A stretch of 42,629 nucleotides of DNA from Candidatus Fredericiella danica (GCA_016713335.1 JADJPH010000054.1:1-42629); one strand, 5' to 3'. Numbered from the stretch's first letter, positions 18,073 to 29,096 are shown. Program-made: numbers and translations. The notes: generated from the letters alone by a model not told the origin.

Positions 18073-19965
18073 CTACATTGCCCACAGGAAATAGGCCAGC
18101 AACGACACCACGCCCAGCAAGATCGCAAACGCGTAGGTCGGAACCGCCCCATTTTGGATCTTCCGCACGGCCGCGCCCGCGTCGAGCGTTACCGAGCCCA
18201 CTGCGTTGACCGCGCCGTCAATAATCTTTGGATCAAACACCCGGGCCAGCCAGGCTGCCACCGCATTCAACGGGCGCACAATCACGGCATCATAGACCCG
18301 GTCGACATACCACTTGTTATCGAGTGCCGGTTTTATCCAATTGAAGGCATTGGCAACCGATTCCGTCCAGTGCTCGTGACGGATATAGCGAGCCCAGGCA
18401 TAGAACAAGCCCAACATGCTCACCACCACGCTGACGGCGGTGACGACCAATTCGTCCATCAATTCGGCTTCCGAATGCGGATGAATGGCAGGCTCCAGGA
18501 ATTGTTCAAGTTGCAACGCAAAGGGCGTATTGATCAGCCCGATAAAGACCGAGAAGAACGCAAGAATCCACAAGGGAACCACCATGATCGCCTTGCTCTC
18601 ATGCGCGTGGTCATAAACATGCTGGTCGCGGGGCTTGCCGTTGAAGGTCAGAAAGACCGCCCGGAAACTGTAGATGCCGGTCAACAGCGCAGTGACGGCA
18701 GCCACGGCGAAGATCGGCCAGAAGTCCTCAACAACAAAGCCGGTGAGCACCGCATCCTTCGCCCAGAAGCCGCTTAACAACGGGATGCCGCCCAGGGCCA
18801 TCGCCCCAATCAGGAAGGTGAGGTACGTGTGCGGCATCTTGTGCCGCAATCCGCCCAGCCGGCGCACATCGATGACGCCATCAGTCGCATGCATGACGCT
18901 ACCGGCGCCGAGAAAGAGCACGGCTTTGAAGAACGCATGGGCGACCAGGATAAAGATCGCGGCGCCAAAGGCGCCAACGCCGGCCGCTGCCACCATGTAG
19001 CCGAGTTGGGAGATCGTCGAATAGGCCAGAATCTTTTTCAGATCCGTCTGGACAATGGCCAGCGTGGCAGCAAAAAATGCTGTCAAGATCCCAATCCACC
19101 CGACGACGGTCGCAGCCGCACCCACAAGATCCCAGAGGGCATACGTACGGACAATGAGGTACACGCCCGCCGTCACCATCGTCGCCGCATGGATTAGCGC
19201 AGAGACCGGGGTTGGGCCTGCCATCGCATCGGGTAACCAGACGTACAGCGGGATCTGAGCGCTCTTACCGGAGACGGCGAAGAGCAGCAAAAGCACGATG
19301 ACGAGGGCCGTCGGCGCAGGGATCGTGGCAGCATTGGCATCAATCGCCTCGTAGAGGAAGGTGCCAAGAGTGGTCCAAATCAAGAAGATCGCGATCAAAT
19401 AGGCAGCGTCGCCAATGCGGTTGACCAGAAATGCTTTCTTGCCGCAATCTGCGTACCACCCGTATTGCTCATCATGCTTGTCAAACCAGAAGCCGATCAG
19501 TAGATACGAGGCGAGACCTACCCCTTCCCAACCGACGAAAGTGAGGACAACATTGTTGCTCATCACCAGAATGAGCATGGCGAGGATGAAGAAATTCATA
19601 TAGAAGAAGAATCGCTGATAGCGCTCTTCATGGTCCATGTAGCCGATCGAGTAGATATGGATCAGGCCACCGATCCCGGTCACCACCAGCGCCATCGTGA
19701 CACTCAGCGGGTCCACCAGAATGGCGGCAGGGATACTCAGTGCGCCAATCCGGATCCATTCCCAGTATTGGATGGTGATCTGCTGATCTTCGATGGGGCG
19801 CTGGAACAGTTGGACGGTCAATCCCACCGCAACACCAAACGCACCCAGGATCGCCAGCGACGCAATCCATCCGACAACCGCACGCGGCATCCACTTTCCA
19901 AAAAAGAGGATCAGCAGCGCACTGGCAATCGGAAAGGCAAATAGCAGCCAGGCATATTCAAACAT
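18073..19965 (-). CDS. nuoL: NADH-quinone oxidoreductase subunit L (copy 1)
   Basis: The distal proton-pumping subunit, 630 residues from the ATG at 19965 (a GGAG lies upstream). Canonical landmarks are all present: IDP-type region VDPLSVTMALVV, HIYSIGYM, FVGWEGVGLASYLLIGFW (essential Glu), VNRIGDAAYLI, GKSAQIPLYVWLPDAM (Lys), HAATMVTAGVYLIVR, AYSTISQLGYM and HAFFKAVLFLGAGSVMH. The C-terminal region contains the long lateral helix (NKWYVDRVYDAVI onward) ending in a last membrane segment. It is the natural reference for the paralogue in the second operon, which lacks the GWEGVGL block and carries a His-rich insertion that this copy does not have. Confidence 0.95.
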   Translation of the reverse strand: MFEYAWLLFAFPIASALLILFFGKWMPRAVVGWIASLAILGAFGVAVGLTVQLFQRPIEDQQITIQYWEWIRIGALSIPAAILVDPLSVTMALVVTGIGGLIHIYSIGYMDHEERYQRFFFYMNFFILAMLILVMSNNVVLTFVGWEGVGLASYLLIGFWFDKHDEQYGWYADCGKKAFLVNRIGDAAYLIAIFLIWTTLGTFLYEAIDANAATIPAPTALVIVLLLLFAVSGKSAQIPLYVWLPDAMAGPTPVSALIHAATMVTAGVYLIVRTYALWDLVGAAATVVGWIGILTAFFAATLAIVQTDLKKILAYSTISQLGYMVAAAGVGAFGAAIFILVAHAFFKAVLFLGAGSVMHATDGVIDVRRLGGLRHKMPHTYLTFLIGAMALGGIPLLSGFWAKDAVLTGFVVEDFWPIFAVAAVTALLTGIYSFRAVFLTFNGKPRDQHVYDHAHESKAIMVVPLWILAFFSVFIGLINTPFALQLEQFLEPAIHPHSEAELMDELVVTAVSVVVSMLGLFYAWARYIRHEHWTESVANAFNWIKPALDNKWYVDRVYDAVIVRPLNAVAAWLARVFDPKIIDGAVNAVGSVTLDAGAAVRKIQNGAVPTYAFAILLGVVSLLAYFLWAM

Positions 19966-20010
19966 GGAATAACTCCGCAAATGATTGCTTCAACGCATCG
20001 GAATGGCGAA

Positions 20011-20313
20011 TTACCACTTCATGACGTTGATGTCATCGATATTGATCGACTTCGAGTGATGAACGTGTGCAATCAGGATGGCGAGACCGACGGCAACTTC
20101 GGCGGCCGCCACGGCCATGATCATAAACACAAAAATCTGCCCGTTCAGGTTGTTCCATTGGCGGGCAAACGCAATCAGTGTCAGATTCACACTGTTGAGC
20201 ATCATTTCGACGCACATAAAAATGATCAGCGCGTTGCGGCGCGAAAGTACGCCGATTGCGCCGATTGCAAAGATCATGGCCCCGAGTATGAGGTAATAAT
20301 TCGTTGGAACCAC
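20011..20313 (-). CDS. nuoK: NADH-quinone oxidoreductase subunit K (copy 1)
   Basis: A small three-helix membrane-arm subunit of 100 residues. The two buried glutamates of the proton path are at residues 36 (MCVEMMLNSVNL) and 72 (AVAAAEVAVGLAI), matching the E. coli positions. The start is a GTG at 20313 preceded by a near-perfect GGAGGAAG; a longer in-frame ATG at 20379 would add 22 residues unlike the family. The spacing from nuoJ is 69 bp. Intact. Confidence 0.94.
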   Translation of the reverse strand: MVPTNYYLILGAMIFAIGAIGVLSRRNALIIFMCVEMMLNSVNLTLIAFARQWNNLNGQIFVFMIMAVAAAEVAVGLAILIAHVHHSKSINIDDINVMKW

Positions 20314-20382
20314 AGTTCTTCCTCCACTCCCACGTTCACTCGTCCGGTTGCAACCCGGCGCCAGACAAGGCCATCTCACCCA

Positions 20383-20901
20383 CTAGTTTACGATTCGCTC
20401 CGCCTTCGGCCACTTCGCCAACAGCAGCGCACCCAGCAGCGCCACCAACAACAGCACCGCCGCCAACTCAACCAGCAAAATATTCTGGGTGTATAAGAAC
20501 ATACCCAGTTCTTCAGGAACACCACCTGCGTTTGCCGGCAATGTGGCAGGCATCAACGGCGTCTGGACAATGGCGTAGGCCAGCCCCGCCACCATCAATA
20601 ACCCCAGGGCTACCCCGGCAAACGGCACCCAGGTCCGGTAGCCCGCACGGCCGGTGAATGGTTGCGACCCGATCAGCATGATCACGAACAAGATCAAAAT
20701 CACAATGCCGCCGGCATAGATGATGACCTGTGCTGCTGCCAGAAATTGCGCGTCCAACGTGATGTAGAGGATCGCAAGTGTGACGAAGTGAACAAGCAGG
20801 AACAGGGCGCTATGCACCGCCACGCGCGAGGCAACGACACCCACCGCCGCCCCAACGCTTAGCGCCGCCACCAAAATAAAGAAGATCATCGAGAAATCCA
20901 T
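20383..20901 (-). CDS. nuoJ: NADH-quinone oxidoreductase subunit J (copy 1)
   Basis: A membrane-arm subunit with five predicted helices, 172 residues. The typical NuoJ core is visible: VAVHSALFLLVHFVTLAILYITLDAQF followed by AAQVIIYAGGIVILILFVIML, where the third helix carries the pi-bulge region linked to coupling. The last helix (ILLVELAAVLLLVALLGALLLAKW) keeps a conserved acidic residue in LVELAA. It lies 3 bp downstream of nuoI, so translation is probably coupled. Intact. Confidence 0.93.
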   Translation of the reverse strand: MDFSMIFFILVAALSVGAAVGVVASRVAVHSALFLLVHFVTLAILYITLDAQFLAAAQVIIYAGGIVILILFVIMLIGSQPFTGRAGYRTWVPFAGVALGLLMVAGLAYAIVQTPLMPATLPANAGGVPEELGMFLYTQNILLVELAAVLLLVALLGALLLAKWPKAERIVN

Positions 20902-20904
20902 AGG

Positions 20905-21375
<471 letters not shown>

Positions 21376-21382
21376 AGTCTCT

Positions 21383-22381
21383 CTACTTGAAGAACACGGT
21401 CAACAACACCGTGATGACGAAATAGGCAAGGCTGATGGGCAGCAAGACCTTCCACGCAAACCGCATCAATTGGTCATAACGCGGTCTGCCGACACTTGCA
21501 CGCACCCAGATAAACAGGAACAATAGGACGATCACCTTGCCGGCCAGAATGAACGGTCCGAGCCAGGGCAAGAAGTCGCTCCCGATGCCAAAAGGCAGGG
21601 CATACCCGCCAAAGAAGAGCGTCGCCATGATCGCACTCGTCGTGATCATGCTGATGTATTCAGCCATGAAGAAGAGCGCAAACTTGATACCGCCGTACTC
21701 AGTCTGGAAGCCGGCGACCAACTCATTCTCCGTCTCGGGCAAATCAAACGGGCTACGATTCGTCTCCGCCAGGATACAGATGAAGAAGAGCGGGAACATC
21801 AGCCACAACCAGATCCATTCCCACCAGGCGCGCGGCGTCTCCACCAGGGTGACCAGACTGAAACTCCCAGCCAACACCAAAATACTGACCAGGAACGCCC
21901 CCATCGGCAACTCGTACGCAATCATCTGCGCCGACGACCGCAATGCACCCAACAGAGAGTAGTTGTTGTTGCTGCTCCACCCGGCCAGGATGATGCCGTA
22001 GCTTTCAAGACCGACGATCGCCAGGATCCACAAGAACCCGATCGGAACGTCGGCAATCGCGGCCTGTCCCTTGGCCACCGGTATGACCGCCCAAATCAGC
22101 AGCGCCGGCACCAGCGCCAACGCCGGCGCAATCAAGTAGATCGGCTTGTCGACATGATTTGGGACGATCTCTTCTTTGAACACAGCCTTGAATGCGTCGG
22201 CAATGGGCTGCAAGAGACCCTTGGGACCGGCCCGGTTTGGGCCATAGCGGACCTGGAAGCGGGCCAGTAGTTTGCGCTCATACCAGGTCAGATACGCAAA
22301 GCCGGTCAGCAACACAAGGATAACGACCAACGCCCGGATCGTGGGCAAGATTAAGGTATTTAGCCACCAAGCAAAATCCAT
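21383..22381 (-). CDS. nuoH: NADH-quinone oxidoreductase subunit H (copy 1)
   Basis: The membrane subunit that forms the quinone channel with NuoB and NuoD, 332 residues with about eight helices. Conserved elements: RFQVRYGPNRAGPKGLLQPIADAFKAVFKEE, GWSSNNNYSLLGALRSSAQMIAYELP, LAETNRSPFDLPETENELVAGFQTEY and KFALFFMAEYISM. The last contains the Glu-Tyr pair that is altered in the second copy. It lies between nuoG and nuoI in the classical order. Intact. Confidence 0.95.
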   Translation of the reverse strand: MDFAWWLNTLILPTIRALVVILVLLTGFAYLTWYERKLLARFQVRYGPNRAGPKGLLQPIADAFKAVFKEEIVPNHVDKPIYLIAPALALVPALLIWAVIPVAKGQAAIADVPIGFLWILAIVGLESYGIILAGWSSNNNYSLLGALRSSAQMIAYELPMGAFLVSILVLAGSFSLVTLVETPRAWWEWIWLWLMFPLFFICILAETNRSPFDLPETENELVAGFQTEYGGIKFALFFMAEYISMITTSAIMATLFFGGYALPFGIGSDFLPWLGPFILAGKVIVLLFLFIWVRASVGRPRYDQLMRFAWKVLLPISLAYFVITVLLTVFFK

Positions 22382-22402
22382 AAAACCTCACGGCCTCAAG
22401 CG

Positions 22403-24707
22403 TTAGTTGTCCGTCTTCTCAATGCTTACCACTTCAAGTCCACCGTTCAGCAACGCACCCACCGGCGCACCGGCCAGGCTCGCCGGAATCCAGGCGACGC
22501 CAGCCTTCACCGTTGCATCAAGTTTCAACGACAGCGTCAATATACCGTATCGATTGCGAACCTTCACGGCTGTGCCGTCTTCCAACCCAAGCCGTGCAGC
22601 ATCGGCCGGATTCACCGCAACATGCAGACCAAAGGCGACGTTGGACAGTTGCCTGGTCAGCCCAAACAGCGTCCCCCCATCGTAGAGCACCGTGCCGTCC
22701 ATTAGCCGCAATTCGCCCGCTTCCGCGGTAAGCACCGGCTGTTCCGCAGCGGCGTAATCGTCGCTTGTCCGCAGCCCAAATGCATCCCACTGGCGGCCCT
22801 GGTCACCGATCGCATTCCACGTCATCCCCGCATAGAGCGGCACTGCATGTGAAATTTCGGCTGTGACACTCTGGGCGCTGTCATGCGCCCAATTCGCATC
22901 AAACTGCCCGGCCAGATGGTCCAGAATCATCCAATCCGGCGCCGCTTTCGTCTGGGGATTGCCCAATGCCTTTGCTGCACGCTGCACGCGCCGCTCCAGA
23001 TTGGTGAAAGTCCCGTTGCCCTCAGCCCAGCTCACAGCAGGCAACACAACATCGGCCATCTGCGCAGTCTCAGTGAGGAAGATCTCCTGCACGACGAGGA
23101 AATCGAGTTTGTCGAGGTTTGCCGCCCAGTTGGGGCGCTCGCTGGCTGGGTCTGCACCCATGATATACAACGCCTTGATGCTGTCGCCGGCGCTGTCCAA
23201 CAGTTGGCTGTAAGACTTGCCCGGCGTCACCGGCAGCGTGACACCCCAGAGTTGCTCAAGGTGGGGCCGGCCCAGTTCGTCCTCCAGCCCGACATGCCCG
23301 GGCAGCGCATTGGGCAGCACCCCCATGTCGCGGCAGCCCTGGCTGTTGGCGTCGAGTCCTACGTAAGCAAGCCGCTCCCCGTGCCCGGTGTAGTTGGCAA
23401 GATTCTGCAGCGCCTGACGCACCTGCACCCCATTGGCGCCTCGCGCCGGCATCGGGCCATAAATGATCAAGGCATTCTTGGCATTTGCCAGCAGTTCGAC
23501 CGCCCGCTTTGCGGCATCGACCTCCACCCCCGCCACTTCACGCAGTTGTTTCTCTGTGACTTTCGCCACCAACTTAACTGCGTCACTGTTCTTGTCCTCT
23601 TTGGCCTTGGCCGCCAAATGCAGCAGACCGTTGAGCAGCGCGACCTCGCCGCCCGGCATATATTGCATGAATGGGCCATTGTAGCGGGTCAGCTCAATAC
23701 GCCGTGGATGGGCAATGATCAACTGCGCTTTGCCACGCCGCACCGCGCGCTTCAAATGCAAGTCCAGGATCGGGAGTTCTTCACTCGGGTCCACGCCGAA
23801 AAGCATGATAACGTCGTATTTCGGGTCGGGACCATACTGCGGCTTCATCAGGTCGGCCAACGCCGGTAACCCGGACGGGAGCGCAGCGATGTCAGCGCCG
23901 TCGCGATGATCGATGTTGTTGGTGCCAATCAACTGCCGCATGAAGCGCTGCAACAGATAGTTGCTTTCATTGGCGAGTTTTGCGCTGCCGATGCCACCGA
24001 TGGCATCCGCTCCCGCGCTGCTCTTGATCGCCTGCAGCTTTTCCGCCACCAGCGTCAAAGCCTCTGGCCAACTGACCGGTTGCAGTGTGCCATCTTTGCG
24101 CACCAGGGGCGTCGTCAACCGCTTCTCATCGTTCACCCAACCGTTGGCGAAACGGCCCTTGTCGCAGATCCACTGGTCATTGACCTGCATATTCTCACGG
24201 CCCACGACGCGGCGCAGCGTATGGGTGCGCGTATCCAGCCGCGTGTTGCAACCGATCGAACACTGCGTGCAGATCGAAGGCGTGCGCTCGATCTCCCACG
24301 GCCGGAACGAAAAACGCGCCACCCGGTTTGTCAGCGCGCCAACCGGGCAGATATCAATGATATTGCCCGAAGTCTTCGCATTCACCGGCTGGCCCGGCTG
24401 AATGTCGATGATCGTCGCACCGCCGCGCTCAAAGAGACCCAGTTGCGGCTTGTCTTCCCATTCTTCCAGATACCGGATGCAGCGCCAGCAGACAACGCAC
24501 CGTTCCTGGTCGAGCACAATCGTGTCGCTGATCAGATAGTGCTTGTTCTTGTGCCGCTTGGCCTCCACCAACTGGCTGATCCCGGGACCGTAGCGGATCG
24601 TCTGTGCGGCAGCACGCCACCGGCTCGAGTTTTGGATGGCTACAAAAGACGGGGATCTCGATGCCCAGTTTCGCGGCTGCATCCACCACCAGCGTGCCCT
24701 TGGGCAC
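22403..24707 (-). CDS. nuoG: NADH-quinone oxidoreductase subunit G, N-terminal cluster block missing and frame broken
   Basis: The large iron-sulfur subunit of the NADH module. From about 24600 downward the sequence is canonical: CVVCWRCIRY and GNIIDICPVGAL (cluster N4), CTQCSIGCN with a distant ICDKGRF (N7-type site), then a molybdopterin-oxidoreductase-like domain to the end. The N-terminus (VPKGTLVVDAAAKLGIEIPVFC) is in a different frame. Between the two, around 24600-24625, the conserved block with the remaining [2Fe-2S] Cys residues and the N5 His/Cys motif (about 60 residues) is absent. Family-like codons extend upstream to about 24752, but the codon where ATG is expected reads AAG; the GTG at 24707 is the only legal start in that frame. 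A lost block plus a frameshift in one place suggests misassembly. Confidence 0.85.
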
Positions 24708-24783
24708 CGATATGGAGCGATCAGCTATGGTCAGCGTGACTAGGTCGGTCTTAAGTTCGTTCGGTTCCTTGCTGTCAGTCTAC

Positions 24784-26207
24784 CTAGGCGTTGCCGGGAT
24801 CCGGCACGATGTCAATCAAATGCGCGATCTCCACCAACGTGTCACGGTTAAGTGGCGACTCTCCCACCAGTTCGATGGCGCTAACCGTCAGCGAACTCGG
24901 TTCGCCGGTGTCTGGCCGATAAATCGGGCGGATCGGCAGCGCAGGGATGCGCTGATCCGGGTTGGTTTCCTCGATGAAGGTGATAAACTCGGGCCGGAAC
25001 TTGGCCAGATTGCTCTGGAGTCCCCACACCGCAGCTTCGCCAAACGGGCAGAAGCTCTTCCCGGCAATGAACTTGGTGATGTGGTTCAACAGATCCACAT
25101 CCTGTTCACGGCCGTCGCCTTCTTCAATCCGGATCAGAATCTTTTCCAGCCACCCAGTCCCCTCACGGCACGGGGTGCACTTCCCACAGCTCTCCTCCCG
25201 ATAGAAACCAAGCGTGCGCCGCGCAATCGTCACCATGGACTGCGCAGCATCGATCGCAATCACGCCGGCTGAACCCAGGGACGAACCGGCCGCGGCGACG
25301 GCTTCGTAGTCCATCGGCGTATCCAATTGATCCGCGCTCAGCATTTTCATCGAGAGACCACCCGGTACGACCGCCTTGAAAGGCGCTTCGTCATTCACAG
25401 GACCGCCACCGTAGGTGAAGAGAATTTCACGGAGCGGGGTCGCATGCGGCAGTTCGTACAGACCAGGATATTTCACATTGCCGCTCAGGCAGAAGATGCG
25501 CATGCCCGGGCTCTTCTCCGTCCCAAAACCGCGATACCACTGGACGCCGTGACGCATCACCTGCGTCACATTGGCAATTGATTCCACGTTGTTCACAATG
25601 GTGGGTTTGGAATAGAGACCCTCTACGGCCGGGAAAGGCGGCTTCATGCGCGGATGGCCGCGATACCCTTCCAGGCTCGACAACTGCGCCGTCTCTTCGC
25701 CACACTCATAGGCGCCGGCCCCGCGATGCACAACGATTTCGAGGTTCATCTCCGTGCCAAAGATGCCCTTGCCCAGGAACCCCTTGGCTTTGGCTTCCTT
25801 GATCGCCTCAACCAGGCGCGTATAGCCAAAATAATACTCACCACGGATGTAGATGAACGCCCGCTCTGCCTTGATCGCAAAGCAACTCATCACGATGCCT
25901 TCGATCAACTGGTGCGGGTCGTACTCCATGATGATCCGGTCTTTGAAGGTGCCCGGCTCGGATTCATCCGCATTCACAACCAGATAGCGCGGCATCGCCG
26001 GTGCCAGGAAACTCCACTTTTGCCCCGTCGGGAAGCCGGCGCCGCCACGGCCGCGGATGCCGCTGGCCTTGACCTGTTCGACCACCTCTTCCGGCTTCAT
26101 TGTCGTCAACACGCGCTTTGCCGTCTCATAGCCGCCATCGGCAAGATAGGTGTCGATCTTGTGGCTGTTCTTCTCAAAACGCGCGCAGTCAAGTAGCGCG
26201 GCTCCAT
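24784..26207 (-). CDS. nuoF: NADH-quinone oxidoreductase subunit F (NADH/FMN site), frameshifted near its start
   Basis: Binds NADH and FMN and carries cluster N3; electrons enter complex I here. Intact motifs: GIRGRGGAGFPTGQKW (NADH/FMN site), NADESEPGTFKDR, HRGAGAYECGEETA, and the N3 ligands ESCGKCTPCREG plus SFCPFGEAA. The uninterrupted frame begins at the ATG at 26112, but family sequence continues upstream (FEKNSHKIDTYLADGGYETA). One missing base near 26181-26186 separates this from MEPRYLTAR, whose ATG is at 26207. That ATG lies in the same frame as nuoE, so nuoE and nuoF may be fused (see findings). The C-terminus runs about 30 residues past the N3 region. Confidence 0.9.
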
Positions 26208-26792
26208 CCCGCCAATGCGATAGGGACCGGCGGCCTTCCCATCGAGTTTCGGATCGCCACTGGGCGTCCAGCGCTCCAGTGTCTTAAAGGCCTTGCCCGC
26301 TGCAATCAGGTCAAGCACCTTCTGCACCGCTTCCGGCGCATCCAACTCCTCAAAGTAGCGGATCTGGCCGGTCTTACGTTCGGTGACCGACACCATCGGC
26401 GCGGTGCCGCAGGAACCCAGACATTCCATGTGATCGAGCGAATACTTGTCATCCGCAGTCGTTTCGCCGTGATGGATGCCGAGCTTCTCTTCAAACTCGT
26501 GCATGCACTTGCCCGCGCCGCGCAGCATGCACGGCACATTGGTGCACACCTCGACGTGATACTCACCCTTGGGCTCCGTGTGGAACATGTGGTAGAAGTC
26601 GACGACCGCGCCCACTTCCGCCGGTTCCAGTTCGAGCATCTCCGCCAGTTCGTTCTGCGCATCGACCTGGCAATACCCAAATTCACGCTGGATTACATAG
26701 AGTGCAGGCAGAATGGCGGACCGCTGGCGACCAGCAGGGTAGAGGTCCATCCACTTCTTGATCTCTGCACGGACAGATTCTGACAGCACCAT
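26106..26792 (-). CDS. nuoE: NADH-quinone oxidoreductase subunit E ([2Fe-2S] thioredoxin-like)
   Basis: A subunit of the NADH module that binds cluster N1a. An N-terminal helical bundle (LPALYVIQREFGYCQVD) is followed by a thioredoxin-like domain with the four ligands Cys 83, 88, 124 and 128 in CTNVPC and CLGSCG. The open frame runs 228 codons to 26106, but family-like sequence stops near residue 195, where MEPRYLTAR, the start of NuoF, follows in the same frame. The last 33 residues of the open frame (VLRRTAT onward) are therefore shifted nuoF sequence and not a real NuoE tail. It starts 19 bp after nuoCD. The ATG at 26792 has an acceptable purine-rich upstream region. Confidence 0.9.
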   Translation of the reverse strand: MVLSESVRAEIKKWMDLYPAGRQRSAILPALYVIQREFGYCQVDAQNELAEMLELEPAEVGAVVDFYHMFHTEPKGEYHVEVCTNVPCMLRGAGKCMHEFEEKLGIHHGETTADDKYSLDHMECLGSCGTAPMVSVTERKTGQIRYFEELDAPEAVQKVLDLIAAGKAFKTLERWTPSGDPKLDGKAAGPYRIGGMEPRYLTARVLRRTATRSTPILPMAAMRRQSAC

Positions 26793-26811
26793 GGTCTATC
26801 CCCACTCCCCA

Positions 26812-28500
26812 CTAACGATCAACTTCGCCCAGCACGATGTCGATCGAACCGATGTTCGTCACGATATCCGACAGCATCGCACCCTTGCTCATCTTGCTGA
26901 TGGCATACAAATTATTGAAACTCGGCCCGTGAATGTGCAGCCGGTAGGGACGCGCCGAACCGTCGCTATAAATAAAGAAGCCAAGTTCCCCTTTGCTCGC
27001 TTCGATGCCGTGATACATCATGCCCGGCTCGACGCGGAAACCTTCCGTCACCAGCTTGAAGTGATGGATCAGCGACTCCATGCTGGTGTCTAACTCCGCA
27101 CGCGGCGGTAAGCTCACCTTGCGATCATCCGTCTTATACTCTCCCGGCGGCAGATTCTTCATCGCCTGCTGGATGATCCGCAGGCTCTGGCGCATCTCCT
27201 CCATGCGCACGACATAGCGCGCATAGTCATCACCGTCGGTTGCGACCGGGACCTTGAAGTCATAATTCTCATAGCCGAGTACGGCATATCGCGCCGCAGG
27301 TCCCAATCCACGCCGCTCCCCGGAGCATCGGCCCGGTCAACCCCCATGTTGATCACTTCGTCGCGCGTCAACCCGCCGATCCCCATCAGACGCACATCCT
27401 GCACCACAGGCCATCTCAAAGAGGTCGAGAATACGTTCGCGCTCACGCGTGGCATACATCAGGAGGCTCATGCCGGTGCCCGAAACGTCAAGCACATGCG
27501 TCGAGAGCCAGAAGAGGTGCGAGGCGATGCGCTGCAATTCGCCCATAATGACCCGAATCACCTGAGCGCGCTGCGGAATCTCAATGCCGAGGAGTTTTTC
27601 TACGCCGAGCACATAGCCCAGGTTGTTGTTCATCCCGGACAGATAGTCCATGCGGTCGGTGTAGTAGACGAAGTCCTTGTAGCGCTTCGTCTCGCCGGTC
27701 TTTTCAAAGCCGCTGTGCAGATAGCCGAGATCGGGATCGACGTTGACGACCGTCTCACCATCCAATTCCACCACCAGCCGCAACACGCCGTGCGTGCTGG
27801 GATGATGCGGCCCCATGTTGATGATCATGTTCTCGCGGCTCATGCCCGGGGGCACATCCGGAGGCAGGCTCTCCGCCGGCAAAATCTGCGTGCCCAGTGA
27901 GGCAAACTCCGGATCACCCCAGGTCAAGGTGAACGGCACGTCCTCGCCGCCTACCGGCATGTCTTTGCGCAGCGGATGATTTGGCCAGTGCGCCGGCATC
28001 AAAATGCGGCGCAGATCTGGATGACCGGCGAACCGGATGCCCATCAGGTCATACACTTCACGTTCTGGCCAGACTGCACCCTTAAAAACGCCCGCCAGGC
28101 TATCGACCACCGGCTCATCCGCATCCAGCAACGGGCACACGACCATCAGGTGCTGTTTCCGGTTGTAGGAACGCAACTGATAGACCGTCTGGAAGCGCTC
28201 GCCGTCCCCAATCGGTAACTGCGAGCGATCAACTGACGAGACATCGATCAGGGCTTCATACTGCAACTGCGGGTCCGTGCGGATAAACTCAGCAAATTCG
28301 ACCAGCTTCTCAGGCTTGACATAGACCGTCTGCAGCCCGTTGTGAAGCCCGGCCGCCAGGATGTCCTCGCCAAACCGCTCGACCATGCGGGTGGTGTCCG
28401 CCGTTTCTCCCGTTGGCAATGGCGCAGGGGCGGGAATCCCGGGTGAATTGATACCGGGAAGGGTCTCATAGTCTCGATAACGCGGTGATACATTCAACAT
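26812..28500 (-). CDS. nuoC: Fused NADH-quinone oxidoreductase subunit C/D, several frame errors in the D part
   Basis: One frame runs from a 45-residue Pro-rich leader through NuoC (FQTVYQLRSY, GAVWPEREVYDLMGIRF, HPLRKDMPV) into NuoD (NMGPHHPSTHGVLRLVVELDGE, FVYYTDRMDYLSGMNNN), so C and D are fused as in E. coli. NuoD forms the quinone pocket with NuoB and NuoH. After DLFEMACG the sequence breaks. About 50 conserved residues are missing near 27400-27412, two compensating single-base changes flank GPMLRGSG (27317-27337), and another base is missing near 27274-27281. After that, YENYDFKVPVATDGDDYARY and the C-terminus (GPSFNNL, IGSIDIVLGEVDR) are normal. These errors point to poor local sequence rather than a pseudogene. 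Confidence 0.88.
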
Positions 28501-28541
28501 GCGCGGCTCCCGCCAAAAAACATGTAGGAAACGATTTGACG

Positions 28542-29096
28542 CTACGCGGGCTTACCCGCCCTGAGCACCTCAAGCGATTCAATCTCAACAGGTGCAGGCG
28601 CGGCTTTCATATCCATCTCGCGATACAGACGGAAGGTCTCTTTGCCCTGCTTCTCGCGCAACTTCTCAAGCGCATAGAGCAACGACTCGGGACGCGGCGG
28701 GCACCCTGGCACATAGACATCCACCGGGATAATCTTGTCCACGCCCTGAATGATCGCATAGTTATTAAAAGGTCCGCCGGCGCTGGCGCAGATCCCCATC
28801 GCAATGACCCACTTCGGCTCGCTCATCTGATCGTGCAGACGCTTGATCACTGGCGCCATCTTGTTGCTGACGCGGCCGGATACGATCATCAGGTCGGCCT
28901 GCCGCGGGCTTGCCCGGAACAGTTCCGAGCCATACCGGGCAATATCATGCCGCGAAGTACCCGCCGCAATCATTTCGATGGCGCAACAGGCAAGACCGAA
29001 CAGCAATGGCCACGTGCTGTTCTGCCGGCTCCAATTGACGAGCGCCTCAAGCTGTGTCGTGATGACGCCCTCAGGAAGTTTGTTCTCAAGACCCAT
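28542..29096 (-). CDS. nuoB: NADH-quinone oxidoreductase subunit B (cluster N2)
   Basis: A quinone-module subunit that holds the terminal cluster N2 and reduces quinone, 184 residues. The four ligands are Cys 37 and 38 (GLACCAIEM), Cys 103 (GICASAGG) and Cys 132 (VPGCPPRPE). The conserved GTSRHDIARYGSELFRASPRQADLM stretch is complete. It is the only nuoB in the window, so a complex built on the second membrane arm would have to borrow this one or use another encoded elsewhere. Intact; 41 bp before nuoCD. Confidence 0.96.
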   Translation of the reverse strand: MGLENKLPEGVITTQLEALVNWSRQNSTWPLLFGLACCAIEMIAAGTSRHDIARYGSELFRASPRQADLMIVSGRVSNKMAPVIKRLHDQMSEPKWVIAMGICASAGGPFNNYAIIQGVDKIIPVDVYVPGCPPRPESLLYALEKLREKQGKETFRLYREMDMKAAPAPVEIESLEVLRAGKPA

